Assembly (NCBI RefSeq): GCF_016734805.1 | Contig: NZ_JAERQG010000001.1 | Span: 682,001-746,000 of the forward strand | Direction of reading: 5' to 3' | From: Marivirga atlantica | Lineage (GTDB): Bacteria; Bacteroidota; Bacteroidia; Cytophagales; Cyclobacteriaceae | DNA length: 64,000 bases | In this document: piece after piece, positions 26,771 to 35,258 of the stretch | Numbering within the stretch: position 1 is the first letter of the stretch | Layout of the letters: each line of letters starts with the position of its first letter | Position numbers and translations under genes: made by a program | Notes under the pieces: generated by a model | The model's database searches: none | The model's input: only the letters and a program-made list of their open reading frames with translations | What the model was told of the DNA's origin: nothing

Positions 26771-27745
26771 ATGAATTTTGGTTTAAACTTACAGAATGAC
26801 CCACAGACAAGCCTCTTTGTGCTGTTTGGTGTAGTTATAACCATTTTTCTAATTTTTGATTTAGGAGTATTTAATAAAAATGCTCATAAGGTTTCTTTAA
26901 AATCTGCCACTTATCAATCAATATTTTGGGTTGTTATATCAGTCGCTTTCGGCTTTTTAATCTATAAATATGCCGGAGGGGCTACTCTTTCTCTTGAATT
27001 TTATTCTGCTTACCTAACCGAGTACGCGCTTTCAGTTGATAACATATTTGTAATTCTGTTAATACTGCGATATTTCAGGGTTGAAGAGAAATACTATCAT
27101 AAGATTTTGTTCTGGGGTGTTTTAGGAGCCATAGTATTTAGAGCCATTTTTATATTCTTGGGAGCCTATTTAGTTGCCCAGTTTCATTGGATACTTTATA
27201 TTTTCGGAGCATTCTTAGTTTATAGCGGTATTAAGATCTTCTTTACTGATGAAGATGATGATCTGGATCCGGAGCAGAATATTATTATCAGATTTGCTCG
27301 TAAGTATTTAAGAATTACTAAAGGTCATTTTAGTGGTAAATTTATTGTGAGGAGAGGCGCAAAAATTATGTTTACTCCTCTTTTTCTGGTAATACTACTT
27401 ATAGAATCAACAGATTTAATATTTGCGGTAGATTCGATTCCTGCAGTCTTTGCAATATCTCAAAGTGAATTTATTCTTTACACTTCTAATATATTTGCCA
27501 TTTTAGGTTTGAGAGCTAAATTCTTCCTATTAGCAGGGATTATTGATAAGTTTCATTTATTACAGAAGGGCCTATCCTTTATCTTAATTTTTATTGGTGC
27601 AAAAATGCTATTAGAGATTATTCATGTACATATTAATACCTTAATCTCATTCTCAGTCATTTTTACTGTACTGATGTTATCAATTGTTATGTCCTTGCTT
27701 ATTCCTAAGAAAAAGGAAAACGCAGTTACTAATCTTGAAAGCTAG
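26771..27745 (+). CDS. TerC/Alx-family integral membrane protein
   Basis: 324 residues with about nine membrane helices. TerC-family hallmarks are conserved: the acidic intramembrane motif EYALSVDNIFVILLIL and IESTDLIFAVDSIPAVFAIS. Characterised TerC/Alx proteins export manganese or support metalation of secreted proteins; the name comes from tellurite resistance. An in-frame TAG directly before the ATG fixes the start. The 200-base leader has no recognisable manganese riboswitch. Its 3' end overlaps by 17 bases the convergent TerB-like gene, a combination that may be functional. Confidence 0.93.
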   Translation: MNFGLNLQNDPQTSLFVLFGVVITIFLIFDLGVFNKNAHKVSLKSATYQSIFWVVISVAFGFLIYKYAGGATLSLEFYSAYLTEYALSVDNIFVILLILRYFRVEEKYYHKILFWGVLGAIVFRAIFIFLGAYLVAQFHWILYIFGAFLVYSGIKIFFTDEDDDLDPEQNIIIRFARKYLRITKGHFSGKFIVRRGAKIMFTPLFLVILLIESTDLIFAVDSIPAVFAISQSEFILYTSNIFAILGLRAKFFLLAGIIDKFHLLQKGLSFILIFIGAKMLLEIIHVHINTLISFSVIFTVLMLSIVMSLLIPKKKENAVTNLES

Positions 27746-28982
27746 TTGGAAATGCTTCTTTTGGCAAAATTTTCAAAAGAATTGGTAAGGTTAGAAAGGT
27801 GCCGGGCAAAGCTATAATCACAAAAGCAGGAATGGTTTTAAGAACATCAATCATTTGAATCCTTACTTTTTCCTTCTCCTCTTCAGTTAAGCTTTCTTTT
27901 TTCGATCTTTCAACAAGTTCAAATAATTCTTTTGATTCTCTTATTTCCTGTAAAAGGCTATCCTTGTTCTTTTTAACAACAAAGGAGATTCTATCTACCA
28001 CTGTTTCAGAAATAACTTTAAAAGAGTGTTTGCTTTGAAGAAAATATACGTCTTTCCAATTCTCAAGCACGAAGGATTCTATAGCAATTAAGCTCACATC
28101 AAGCTCAGTTTCTGAGAAACCCAGCCTTTTAGCCAACTTACTTAAAAAACCACGTTCTTCTTCAGTTACTACCTTATCCGACCAGATCATAAGAATGGCT
28201 AATTCAAGTACATACCTGCGCAGAATCCAGGTATCAGCTTGTCTCAAGTCAATTTCATCTAAAGTAATCCCATCGTTAAAAGCATCTTTAGCGACCTGCT
28301 GATGTCCACTTGTTAAATCAGCTGAGTTTAGAAATGAGTAAAACATGTTTCGCTCTTCCCTTTCAATGATGTGGTTGGCGTGTGCAGCAGCGGCCAGCAC
28401 TTTAAGTAACATCATTTTCATAGCATCTTTATGCCACTTGATATTGCTGAACTTGCCTGCCCTCCACTCTCCAAAATAATAGGCATCAAGAAATAGAAGA
28501 CTATTATGAAATAAACTTGCCCAGAAATAGTCCCACCTGGATTGTAAGAAAAGGTTTTTTCTTAAGGATTGCTCAGCATGACTAAACTCATTTGATTTAG
28601 ATTTTGAAAAAAAACTAAATCTTTTTTTTGCCGCAACTGGGTTGAGATGATCATAAAAAGGCCCTATTGATTGCCCTGTTTCAAAATAAAAATCTTTCCA
28701 TTCATCTTGACTGCTCGGCTGATAGTTATTTTTCAAGAGTGCACTATGGAAAAAACTTTCAAGTAGCACTACTTTCATTCTACCCAAACTATTCCATCTT
28801 TGTTCTTTGGGGTGTCTTAAATCCGGAGAATGTACCGGATGCCCATAAATAAGACCGGTAGGCTGAATAATTCTATATAGCAAAGCATCTTTATCTTCAA
28901 TCCTATGATTGGAGATATCTATAGGATAATCCGACCTGTAACTGATATATCTTTCAAGCCAACCTCTTGCTGATGGGTTCAT
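27729..28982 (-). CDS. LETM1-related, TerB-like protein
   Basis: 417 residues. The middle (about 190-330) resembles TerB-type helical domains (HIIEREERNMFYSFL; YVLELAILMIWSDKVVTEEERGFLSKLAKRLGF). The C-terminus (about 360-417) is LETM1-like: a charged helix, then a hydrophobic membrane segment VIIALPGTFLTLPILLKILP. In Bacteroidota such proteins are annotated LETM1-related biofilm-associated proteins; direct function is unknown. Mitochondrial LETM1 is a cation/proton exchanger component. It ends tail-to-tail with terC, overlapping by 17 bases. Confidence 0.75.
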   Translation of the reverse strand: MNPSARGWLERYISYRSDYPIDISNHRIEDKDALLYRIIQPTGLIYGHPVHSPDLRHPKEQRWNSLGRMKVVLLESFFHSALLKNNYQPSSQDEWKDFYFETGQSIGPFYDHLNPVAAKKRFSFFSKSKSNEFSHAEQSLRKNLFLQSRWDYFWASLFHNSLLFLDAYYFGEWRAGKFSNIKWHKDAMKMMLLKVLAAAAHANHIIEREERNMFYSFLNSADLTSGHQQVAKDAFNDGITLDEIDLRQADTWILRRYVLELAILMIWSDKVVTEEERGFLSKLAKRLGFSETELDVSLIAIESFVLENWKDVYFLQSKHSFKVISETVVDRISFVVKKNKDSLLQEIRESKELFELVERSKKESLTEEEKEKVRIQMIDVLKTIPAFVIIALPGTFLTLPILLKILPKEAFPTSFQD

Positions 28983-29073
28983 AAAGGGTTTTTGGTTTAA
29001 TTACGCCTTAATGCAACCATAATTTAGAGAATAATTCGAGCTTGTGAAATTCTTTTGTTGAAAGTAATTTTTT

Positions 29074-30087
29074 CTAAGGCTTTGGTTTATAGCCAGATTT
29101 GGAAAAAATGAGGTTTACATCAGTCATTTTCATCAGCTCCTGTAAACTAACTTCAGGATTGTTTTCCATGTAACTCCTGATGATCTGCCAGCCCACCCAA
29201 AGGCCTATTCTTCCGGGACAGTTATTACTAATTTCGAAAGTTTTTGGTCGCTCACCGGTGAATTTGTTTTTGATAAAGTGACTTGATTCATAGAGCAGAT
29301 CATTTTCTAAGAAATTTGCCCAAATAATATGTTCGTTTTTATTGATATCAGTCATTTCTTTAGCTGAATAGCCTAGTAATAATGAATCAGGTGTGCATGG
29401 TAATATCTGTTTTGTCAGATAGTATGATTTCCCAAAATAAATCATGTCGGCCAAAAGGGTTTTATTGGAAGGGTCTGTTTGATTTTTCTCTTGGGTTACC
29501 AACAACATGGTCATAGGTACTATGTATTCTCTCTGATATCTCTTTAAGATGTACTGTGGTATACCAAGGGGTACGAAGCGCGCATCTGGCCCTAAAAAGT
29601 AATCAGCTGCTATGCTAATAAGTGTATCGGATACAAATAAGTCTTTCTGCAGCCCAGATAGCACATACTGAATCTTGGGAGTATCGACATCCGGAAAATA
29701 ATATTTATAAGTTTTAAATGCCTTGGTGAAGTCTCTGTTCAGTTGATCAAAAGAATTGAAGGTTTGTTCTACTTCTTTATACAAAGTGTCTTTATATGAT
29801 GGATGACTAAAAACATCAGTCATTAAAGCAGCTATAGCGGAGTCAGAAAGTTGATTTGTGGGATTGAAGAAATAATTTGCCACAAATGGGTATTCATTAA
29901 TAAAAGCCTCCGCCTTCTTCTGATCATCAGCTTTTATAAGCTCGCTGGTTAAATCTTCAAAATTTATATCTAAGTTGATTTCGTCAATATTGGGTCTTTC
30001 CGTGCAAGTATTTTCACTATCAACACATGATGTGAAAGATGCCAAGATGAATAAAATGATAACAATGCTATATATTTTCCGTTGCAT
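29074..30087 (-). CDS. gldB: Gliding motility lipoprotein GldB-like
   Basis: 337 residues. Signal peptide with lipobox FTSC (Cys21). The body matches the GldB pattern: a segment around YYFPDVDTPKIQYVLSGL, the ALGPD-like DYFLGPDARFVP, then LADMIYFGKSYYLTK and a C-terminal PGRIGLWVGWQIIRSYMEN with a final IFSKSGYKPKP. GldB is required for gliding in Flavobacterium and supports the type IX secretion/gliding machinery; its biochemical role is not settled. No other gld gene is adjacent. Confidence 0.8.
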   Translation of the reverse strand: MQRKIYSIVIILFILASFTSCVDSENTCTERPNIDEINLDINFEDLTSELIKADDQKKAEAFINEYPFVANYFFNPTNQLSDSAIAALMTDVFSHPSYKDTLYKEVEQTFNSFDQLNRDFTKAFKTYKYYFPDVDTPKIQYVLSGLQKDLFVSDTLISIAADYFLGPDARFVPLGIPQYILKRYQREYIVPMTMLLVTQEKNQTDPSNKTLLADMIYFGKSYYLTKQILPCTPDSLLLGYSAKEMTDINKNEHIIWANFLENDLLYESSHFIKNKFTGERPKTFEISNNCPGRIGLWVGWQIIRSYMENNPEVSLQELMKMTDVNLIFSKSGYKPKP

Positions 30088-30125
30088 TCCTGTATTTTGA
30101 AGTTTGAATTATAAACTACTGCTTG

Positions 30126-30752
30126 ATGAAAAAATTGTTCATTATTGCAATACTAAGCATTTCGTGCTTCACAGTGAAGGCGCAAGTCAAATTTGGCTTT
30201 AAGGCAGCACCTCAATTGAGCTTTAATAGGTTCCAATCTACGGGTGATACTTATGAGATAGAAAGTAATGGGAGTTCTCTGAAACTGTTGTTGGGCCCTA
30301 CCTTTGACTTTCCATTTAGAGATAATCACTATTTCAGTACAGGTTTGTTCTTCAGCAGCAAACAGGCAGCATTTCAAGCAAGCAATGTTAATACAAATCG
30401 GGTTGAAGAGGAAAGTTATGATTTACAATATTTGCAAGTGCCGCTAACGCTAAAGCTGTTTACTGAAGAAATTGGTCTTGATAAAAAAATTTATTTTCAG
30501 TTTGGAACAACTGCAGACTTTAGGCTACAAGGAATTATCTCAGATGATAACCTACTAAATCAGGTGGATTTTTTCGATTTTACTGCTTTGCTGGCTACTG
30601 GCTTAGAATATCGCTTGGGTATTAATACAAGAATATATGCAGGCTTCTATTACAATAGAGGTTTCCTAAATGCTGTGAAAGAAACAAACATTGATGAAGA
30701 ATGGCGATTAAATAATGATACACTAGGCCTGGAACTAGGTGTTACTTTTTAG
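30126..30752 (+). CDS. Outer-membrane beta-barrel protein (PorT-like fold)
   Basis: 208 residues. Signal peptide of about 19 residues ending TVKA, then alternating amphipathic strands forming a small 8-10-strand barrel (FGFKAAPQLSFNRF; YLQVPLTLKLF; YAGFYYNRGF), ending in Phe. This is the generic outer-membrane beta-barrel family common in Bacteroidota, to which PorT belongs; specific PorT identity is not claimed. The ATG at 30126 follows an in-frame TTG at 30123. Its 3' end overlaps the convergent transglycosylase gene by 11 bases. Confidence 0.8.
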   Translation: MKKLFIIAILSISCFTVKAQVKFGFKAAPQLSFNRFQSTGDTYEIESNGSSLKLLLGPTFDFPFRDNHYFSTGLFFSSKQAAFQASNVNTNRVEEESYDLQYLQVPLTLKLFTEEIGLDKKIYFQFGTTADFRLQGIISDDNLLNQVDFFDFTALLATGLEYRLGINTRIYAGFYYNRGFLNAVKETNIDEEWRLNNDTLGLELGVTF

Positions 30753-31668
30753 ATTCTGGTAAGGAAAAGACATAAAATTCATTTCTCCCTACTCTTAACT
30801 TCTCATCTCTTAACCAAGGGTTATAAATCTTTAAGGTTTTATAGTCCATATTATGTGCAAGAGCGTAATCTACTAAATCAACAGAATTTCTTACTGTATC
30901 AAAAGCATAATTGTATGGCTTGTACAGATGTTCAGTTTGAATATCAAACCCATAGCTATTAGGGTTGCTGAATATTTGTTTGATAGCCAAAATTCGAAAA
31001 ACATATCTGTAGGTTTCTTCATTTAACATTAAACTGTAATAGTCCTCTGCTTTCTGGTTCTCTAATGCATTGCTTATACCTCTTACGCCACGATTGTAAG
31101 AAGCTGCAACCAATGTCCACGATCCTAATTTATTATGGGCCCAATTAAGGTAATCACAAGCGGCCTGTGTAGCCTTTTGCGGATGATAGCGTTCATCAAC
31201 ATCTTTGCTTACCTCCAGACCATATTCTTTGGCGGTCCCTTTCATAATTTGCCAGAAACCTTCGGCACCTGCATAGCTTCTTACATTCTCAAACCCACTT
31301 TCTATAAGAGCCAGGTATTTGAAATCTTCAGGAATGCCATTCTCTTTTAAAATAGGTTCAATGACAGGAAACCATCTGTGCGCACGCTTTAATAAAAATA
31401 TAGTATTATTATGCCAGTATGAGTTAATATGCAGCTCTTTATCTAATCGCTCTTTTACGTCTGGTATGTTTAATGGTACAGCCTCACCTGCAAAGTCTAT
31501 AGACTCCGGTAAAGGAATAGTTTTAGCATTCACAAAACCTATAGGAGGAACAATCGCTTTTTTATTTATTACGGTAGGCTCATCTTTCTGAAAGCCTTTA
31601 AAAGCGATTATGACCACCGTAAAAAGAGAAAGAATTGAAATATAAAGTGCAAACCTATTAGCCGACAT
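30742..31668 (-). CDS. Lytic murein transglycosylase, MltD-like (GH23)
   Basis: 308 residues. One N-terminal membrane or signal segment (about 7-23), then a lysozyme-like SLT domain with catalytic Glu123 in LALIESGF and the family motifs GAEGFWQIMKGTAKEYGL and AASYNRGV. The C-terminal 80 residues are probably a peptidoglycan-binding region, but no complete LysM repeat is obvious, unlike E. coli MltD. It cleaves glycan strands to 1,6-anhydro ends during wall remodelling. It is separated from the LOG gene by a terminator. Confidence 0.88.
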   Translation of the reverse strand: MSANRFALYISILSLFTVVIIAFKGFQKDEPTVINKKAIVPPIGFVNAKTIPLPESIDFAGEAVPLNIPDVKERLDKELHINSYWHNNTIFLLKRAHRWFPVIEPILKENGIPEDFKYLALIESGFENVRSYAGAEGFWQIMKGTAKEYGLEVSKDVDERYHPQKATQAACDYLNWAHNKLGSWTLVAASYNRGVRGISNALENQKAEDYYSLMLNEETYRYVFRILAIKQIFSNPNSYGFDIQTEHLYKPYNYAFDTVRNSVDLVDYALAHNMDYKTLKIYNPWLRDEKLRVGRNEFYVFSLPESKK

Positions 31669-31674
31669 AAAATA

Positions 31675-31702
31675 AATTTAAAAGGCTCGGTTTTGAGCCT
31701 TT
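31675..31702 (-). terminator. Terminator of the LOG-family gene
   Basis: Perfect 8-bp stem AAAGGCTC / GAGCCTTT with a 6-base loop; on the minus strand it runs into TTTAAATTT, a weak U tract. Located directly after the LOG stop codon. Confidence 0.75.
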
Positions 31703-31704
31703 GA

Positions 31705-32436
31705 TTAAAAGTTAGGTGATAGCATAAACTGTGCATAAAAGTTATCAATAACCTTTACAGCCTCAGTTGGCGTATCAACGATAGTAAACAGGTCTAAGTC
31801 TTCTTTGTTAATGTTATTTTCCGCTTCAAGTAAGGTGTCTTTCATCCAATCTAATAAACCACCCCAGAATTTGCTACCAACCAATACAATAGGAAATCGG
31901 CCTATTTTGTGAGTTTGAATAAGGGTTAGGGCCTCAAATAATTCATCCAAAGTACCAAAACCACCGGGCATAACCACGAACCCCTGAGCGTACTTAACAA
32001 ACATAACTTTTCTTACAAAAAAGTAATCGAAGGTAATTAGTTTGTCAGGGTCGATGTATACATTGTTGAATTGCTCAAATGGTAACACGATATTCAAACC
32101 TACTGATTTACCATTTTCACTTTTGGCACCTTTATTACCGGCTTCCATAATTCCGGGGCCACCACCTGTGATTACGCCATAACCATGACGAACCAGTTTA
32201 GCAGCCACCTCTTCAGCCATTTTGTAATACTTATGATCAGACTTGGTTCGGGCTGATCCAAATACAGATACACATGGCCCGATTTTGGCAAGTTTCTCAA
32301 ATCCATCTACAAACTCAGACATGATTTTGAAAATAGCCCATGAGTCAGAGCTTTTTATTTCGTTCCAATCTCTGTCTTTAAAGGCGTTACGTATTTTATT
32401 TAGTTCTTTACTGTTTTCTTGTTCTTGATTACTCAT
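31705..32436 (-). CDS. LOG-family protein (TIGR00730)
   Basis: 243 residues. Both LOG signatures are present: VITGGGPGIMEAGNKGA and MPGGFGTLDELFEALTLIQT. Family members include cytokinin-activating nucleoside 5'-monophosphate phosphoribohydrolases and nucleotide pyrophosphorylase-like enzymes; the bacterial role is mostly nucleotide hydrolysis of uncertain purpose. It is the last gene of the dsbD-like/exporter/acyltransferase run, 39 bases after the acyltransferase. Confidence 0.88.
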   Translation of the reverse strand: MSNQEQENSKELNKIRNAFKDRDWNEIKSSDSWAIFKIMSEFVDGFEKLAKIGPCVSVFGSARTKSDHKYYKMAEEVAAKLVRHGYGVITGGGPGIMEAGNKGAKSENGKSVGLNIVLPFEQFNNVYIDPDKLITFDYFFVRKVMFVKYAQGFVVMPGGFGTLDELFEALTLIQTHKIGRFPIVLVGSKFWGGLLDWMKDTLLEAENNINKEDLDLFTIVDTPTEAVKVIDNFYAQFMLSPNF

Positions 32437-32475
32437 AGTATTAAGGTTGTATTAAATATTTTATTAAGACAGTTT

Positions 32476-33396
32476 CTACTGCTCTTTTTTGTTTGCTTCT
32501 ATTTTTTCGTTAAAGTCTGATGGTTTCTTTCTCTTCCATCTATTGTGGGTCCATAGCCATAAATGAGGAGTCTTTTTTAAATCTGCCTCCAACAACTTCA
32601 TGTGTTTTTCGGTTATGAAACCATAATCAGTTTCGTTAGGATGCGCTGTAATCAATTCCAAATCCACCTCGTAAAATGAACGCTTAGTTTTCCTTACATG
32701 TGCATAAACTACGGCTAAATTCATTTTCTTGCTCATCTTTTCTACACCAAAAAACACTCCGGTTTCGATACCCATAAATTCCATCCAATAGGAATTATAC
32801 ACATTTGCAGGAGATTGATCCGCAGCAAAACCGACTAAGAATGGTTTATCGCTATGAGCCATCATTTCTTTCATAGCGGTTTTCTTGGGTATTAATAAAG
32901 CATTCGGAAAAGGTGTTCTACTATCTTTAATAAGCCGATCCATTACTTTATTCTTCAAAGGCTTATAAATTCCCATCGCAAAAGGTTGATTTCTCTCAAC
33001 CATAAATACGAAAGATAAGACAGCCCACTCCCAATTAGCAAAGTGGGGTAGAACAATAGCGAGACTTCTCCCTTCATCAACAATTCGCTGCACATCATCA
33101 TTTGGATGTATCTTATATCTTTTCTTGATTTTTTTCTTGCTAAAATTGAAGGCTTTAAGACTTTCAATAAGCAGGTCGCTAAAATGATAGAAGAATTTAT
33201 GAGCGATTTCTCTTATCTCCTTTTCAGATTTTTCTGGAAAGGCCTTATTAATATTGTTTACTACTAGTTGATATCGGTATATTTTAAATTTTATTAAAAG
33301 AAAACCAATCACTCGAGAAAGTACATGATAAAACCAAAAAGGTATCTTACTCAATAACCAAAATAAAGCTTTTAAAAAATGATATTGAATATTCAT
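32476..33396 (-). CDS. LpxL-like lysophospholipid/lipid A acyltransferase
   Basis: 306 residues. One N-terminal membrane segment, then the HtrB/LpxL domain with the catalytic Hx4E motif in LPHFANWEWA and a second block GFAADQSPANVYNSYWMEF. The family adds secondary acyl chains to lipid A or related lipids using acyl-ACP. Its ATG overlaps the stop of the MsbA-like exporter by one base (TAATG), which fits production and flipping of the same lipid. Confidence 0.88.
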   Translation of the reverse strand: MNIQYHFLKALFWLLSKIPFWFYHVLSRVIGFLLIKFKIYRYQLVVNNINKAFPEKSEKEIREIAHKFFYHFSDLLIESLKAFNFSKKKIKKRYKIHPNDDVQRIVDEGRSLAIVLPHFANWEWAVLSFVFMVERNQPFAMGIYKPLKNKVMDRLIKDSRTPFPNALLIPKKTAMKEMMAHSDKPFLVGFAADQSPANVYNSYWMEFMGIETGVFFGVEKMSKKMNLAVVYAHVRKTKRSFYEVDLELITAHPNETDYGFITEKHMKLLEADLKKTPHLWLWTHNRWKRKKPSDFNEKIEANKKEQ

Positions 33397-35198
33397 TAAG
33401 AGTCTTGTAGTTGAAGTTTTACCAGGTTGTTGTAGGTGCCATCAGATGTAGCCAATAATTCGTCATGCGTACCTTGTTCAGCTATCTGTCCGTTATTAAG
33501 TACATAAATGGTATCTACCTTACGGATAGTTGCTAGTCTATGCGCGATAATGATGGTGGTTCTACCCTTCATCAATTTGTCCAAGGCCTGTTGAACGTAA
33601 TGTTCAGACTCTGCATCCAATGAGCTAGTAGCTTCATCTAAGATAAGGATTTTAGGGTTCTTAAGTATGGCTCTTGCAATCGCAATCCTTTGTCTTTGTC
33701 CACCAGATAGTTTTACACCACGCTCACCTACTATTGTATCAAGTCCTTCGGGGAAATCTTCAATAAAAAGCATGGCATTAGCTTGTTCAGCTGCCGATCT
33801 TATTTCTTCTTCCGTAGCGTTGGGCTTACCATAAGCTATATTCTCGCGAATTGTGCCTCCGAAAAGAATAATTTCTTGTGGGACAATGCCTATGTTTTTT
33901 CGGAAAGCTGATAAATCATAATTGTTAATGTTTTTACCATCCACAGAAATCTCTCCGCCATTAATTGGATAAAAACGCATAAGTAGCTGAATGATGGTTG
34001 ACTTACCTGCACCGCTATGACCAACCAAAGCGATTTTCTCTCCTGCCTGAACCTCAAAAGATAAGTTCTTCAAAACCTCCACATCAGGTCTGGTAGGATA
34101 TGAAAATGAAACTTTATTGAAGTTAATTAATCCTTCAACCTGATTGGTGTGCTCTGTTTCATCTACGATTTGTTCGCCTTCTTCCGCTATAATTTCCATC
34201 ACACGCTCAGAAGCTCCAATGGCTTTTTGAAGTTGCCCATAAAGATCGCCTAAGCCTGCGATGGATCCACCTATAAAGGTTGTATAAAGCACAAAGCTTA
34301 AAAGATCACCAACACTCATTTCACCTGCTTGCACAAGAGAAGCACCATACCACATAACGGCAACTATACCGCCAAACATTGAGAATATAATGAAGGAGAT
34401 AAAGGCACCTCGATAAGTCGCAGATTTAAGGGCAATTTTAACCACTTTATCCATGGAAGTTCTATAGCGTAAAACTTCCATTAGCTCACTTGTAAATGCC
34501 TTCACAATATTAATAGACTGTAGAGTCTCTTCTACAATTACATTGGCCCCCGCTAATTCATCCTGTGTCTTCTTTGAGAGCTTTCTGATAAATTTTCCAA
34601 AAAACATGGCTGCAACTACTAGCACAGGGAAGGTTGCTATCATGAATACCGATAGTTTTGGCGTTGCATAGAAAATGATGGCTGTTCCAATTATCAGGGT
34701 TGATACTTGCCTAATTAACTCTGCAAGCGTTACTGAAAAAGTATCTTGTAATAAGGCTATATCTGTGGTTATTCTACTTGTTAATTCGCCAATTCGTTTG
34801 CTGTCATAAAAAGTCATTGGTAATTCCATCAGCTTCTTGTAAAGAGAAACGCGCATATCGGCCATTGAACGTTCACTCACCTGTGCAAAAAGGTAAACTC
34901 TGAAGAAAGAAAAGATGCTTTGGACAGCCAGAATGGCTATTAGTAATATAGCTACTCTATTAATATTAGAGAAAATTCCGTTGGCTTCACCTTGGGCTAC
35001 ATCTACTAGTTTACCAGTAACATAAGGAAAGCCTAAAAGTGTCGTGCTCGAAATTAAAAGGAAGAATAATCCGGCAATGAAGTAACCTTTATAAGGTTTT
35101 ATGAACCTAAAGATCCCGAAAAGTTTCCTGAAGTTTTCCTTATTTAGTGGCCTTTTTTCTTCTTCTGAAAGTGTATTTCCTCTTCTACTTTTTGCCAT
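33396..35198 (-). CDS. MsbA-like ABC exporter
   Basis: 600 residues. Type I exporter membrane domain (about 40-330) and an ATPase domain with Walker A GHSGAGKST, signature LSGGQRQRIAIARAIL, Walker B ILILDEATSSLD and switch His in IAHRLAT. The membrane motif YDSKRIGELTSRITTD is typical of lipid flippase-type homodimers. Coupling by one base to the LpxL-like acyltransferase makes lipid A export a reasonable inference. A -7 element lies just upstream, between this gene and the DsbD-like gene. Confidence 0.93.
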   Translation of the reverse strand: MAKSRRGNTLSEEEKRPLNKENFRKLFGIFRFIKPYKGYFIAGLFFLLISSTTLLGFPYVTGKLVDVAQGEANGIFSNINRVAILLIAILAVQSIFSFFRVYLFAQVSERSMADMRVSLYKKLMELPMTFYDSKRIGELTSRITTDIALLQDTFSVTLAELIRQVSTLIIGTAIIFYATPKLSVFMIATFPVLVVAAMFFGKFIRKLSKKTQDELAGANVIVEETLQSINIVKAFTSELMEVLRYRTSMDKVVKIALKSATYRGAFISFIIFSMFGGIVAVMWYGASLVQAGEMSVGDLLSFVLYTTFIGGSIAGLGDLYGQLQKAIGASERVMEIIAEEGEQIVDETEHTNQVEGLINFNKVSFSYPTRPDVEVLKNLSFEVQAGEKIALVGHSGAGKSTIIQLLMRFYPINGGEISVDGKNINNYDLSAFRKNIGIVPQEIILFGGTIRENIAYGKPNATEEEIRSAAEQANAMLFIEDFPEGLDTIVGERGVKLSGGQRQRIAIARAILKNPKILILDEATSSLDAESEHYVQQALDKLMKGRTTIIIAHRLATIRKVDTIYVLNNGQIAEQGTHDELLATSDGTYNNLVKLQLQDS

Positions 35199-35234
35199 TT
35201 CTTAGCTCTTCTTCTATCTAAAATTTATGCCGCG

Positions 35235-35242
35235 CAAAGTTA
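35235..35242 (-). promoter_or_regulatory. -7 element upstream of the MsbA-like exporter
   Basis: CAAAGTTA on plus reads TAACTTTG on minus, an exact TAnnTTTG match, 36 bases before the ATG. It would let the exporter-acyltransferase-LOG unit be transcribed independently of the upstream dsbD-like gene. No clear -33 element. Confidence 0.4.
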
Positions 35243-35258
35243 CAACAGATAATTTTAT

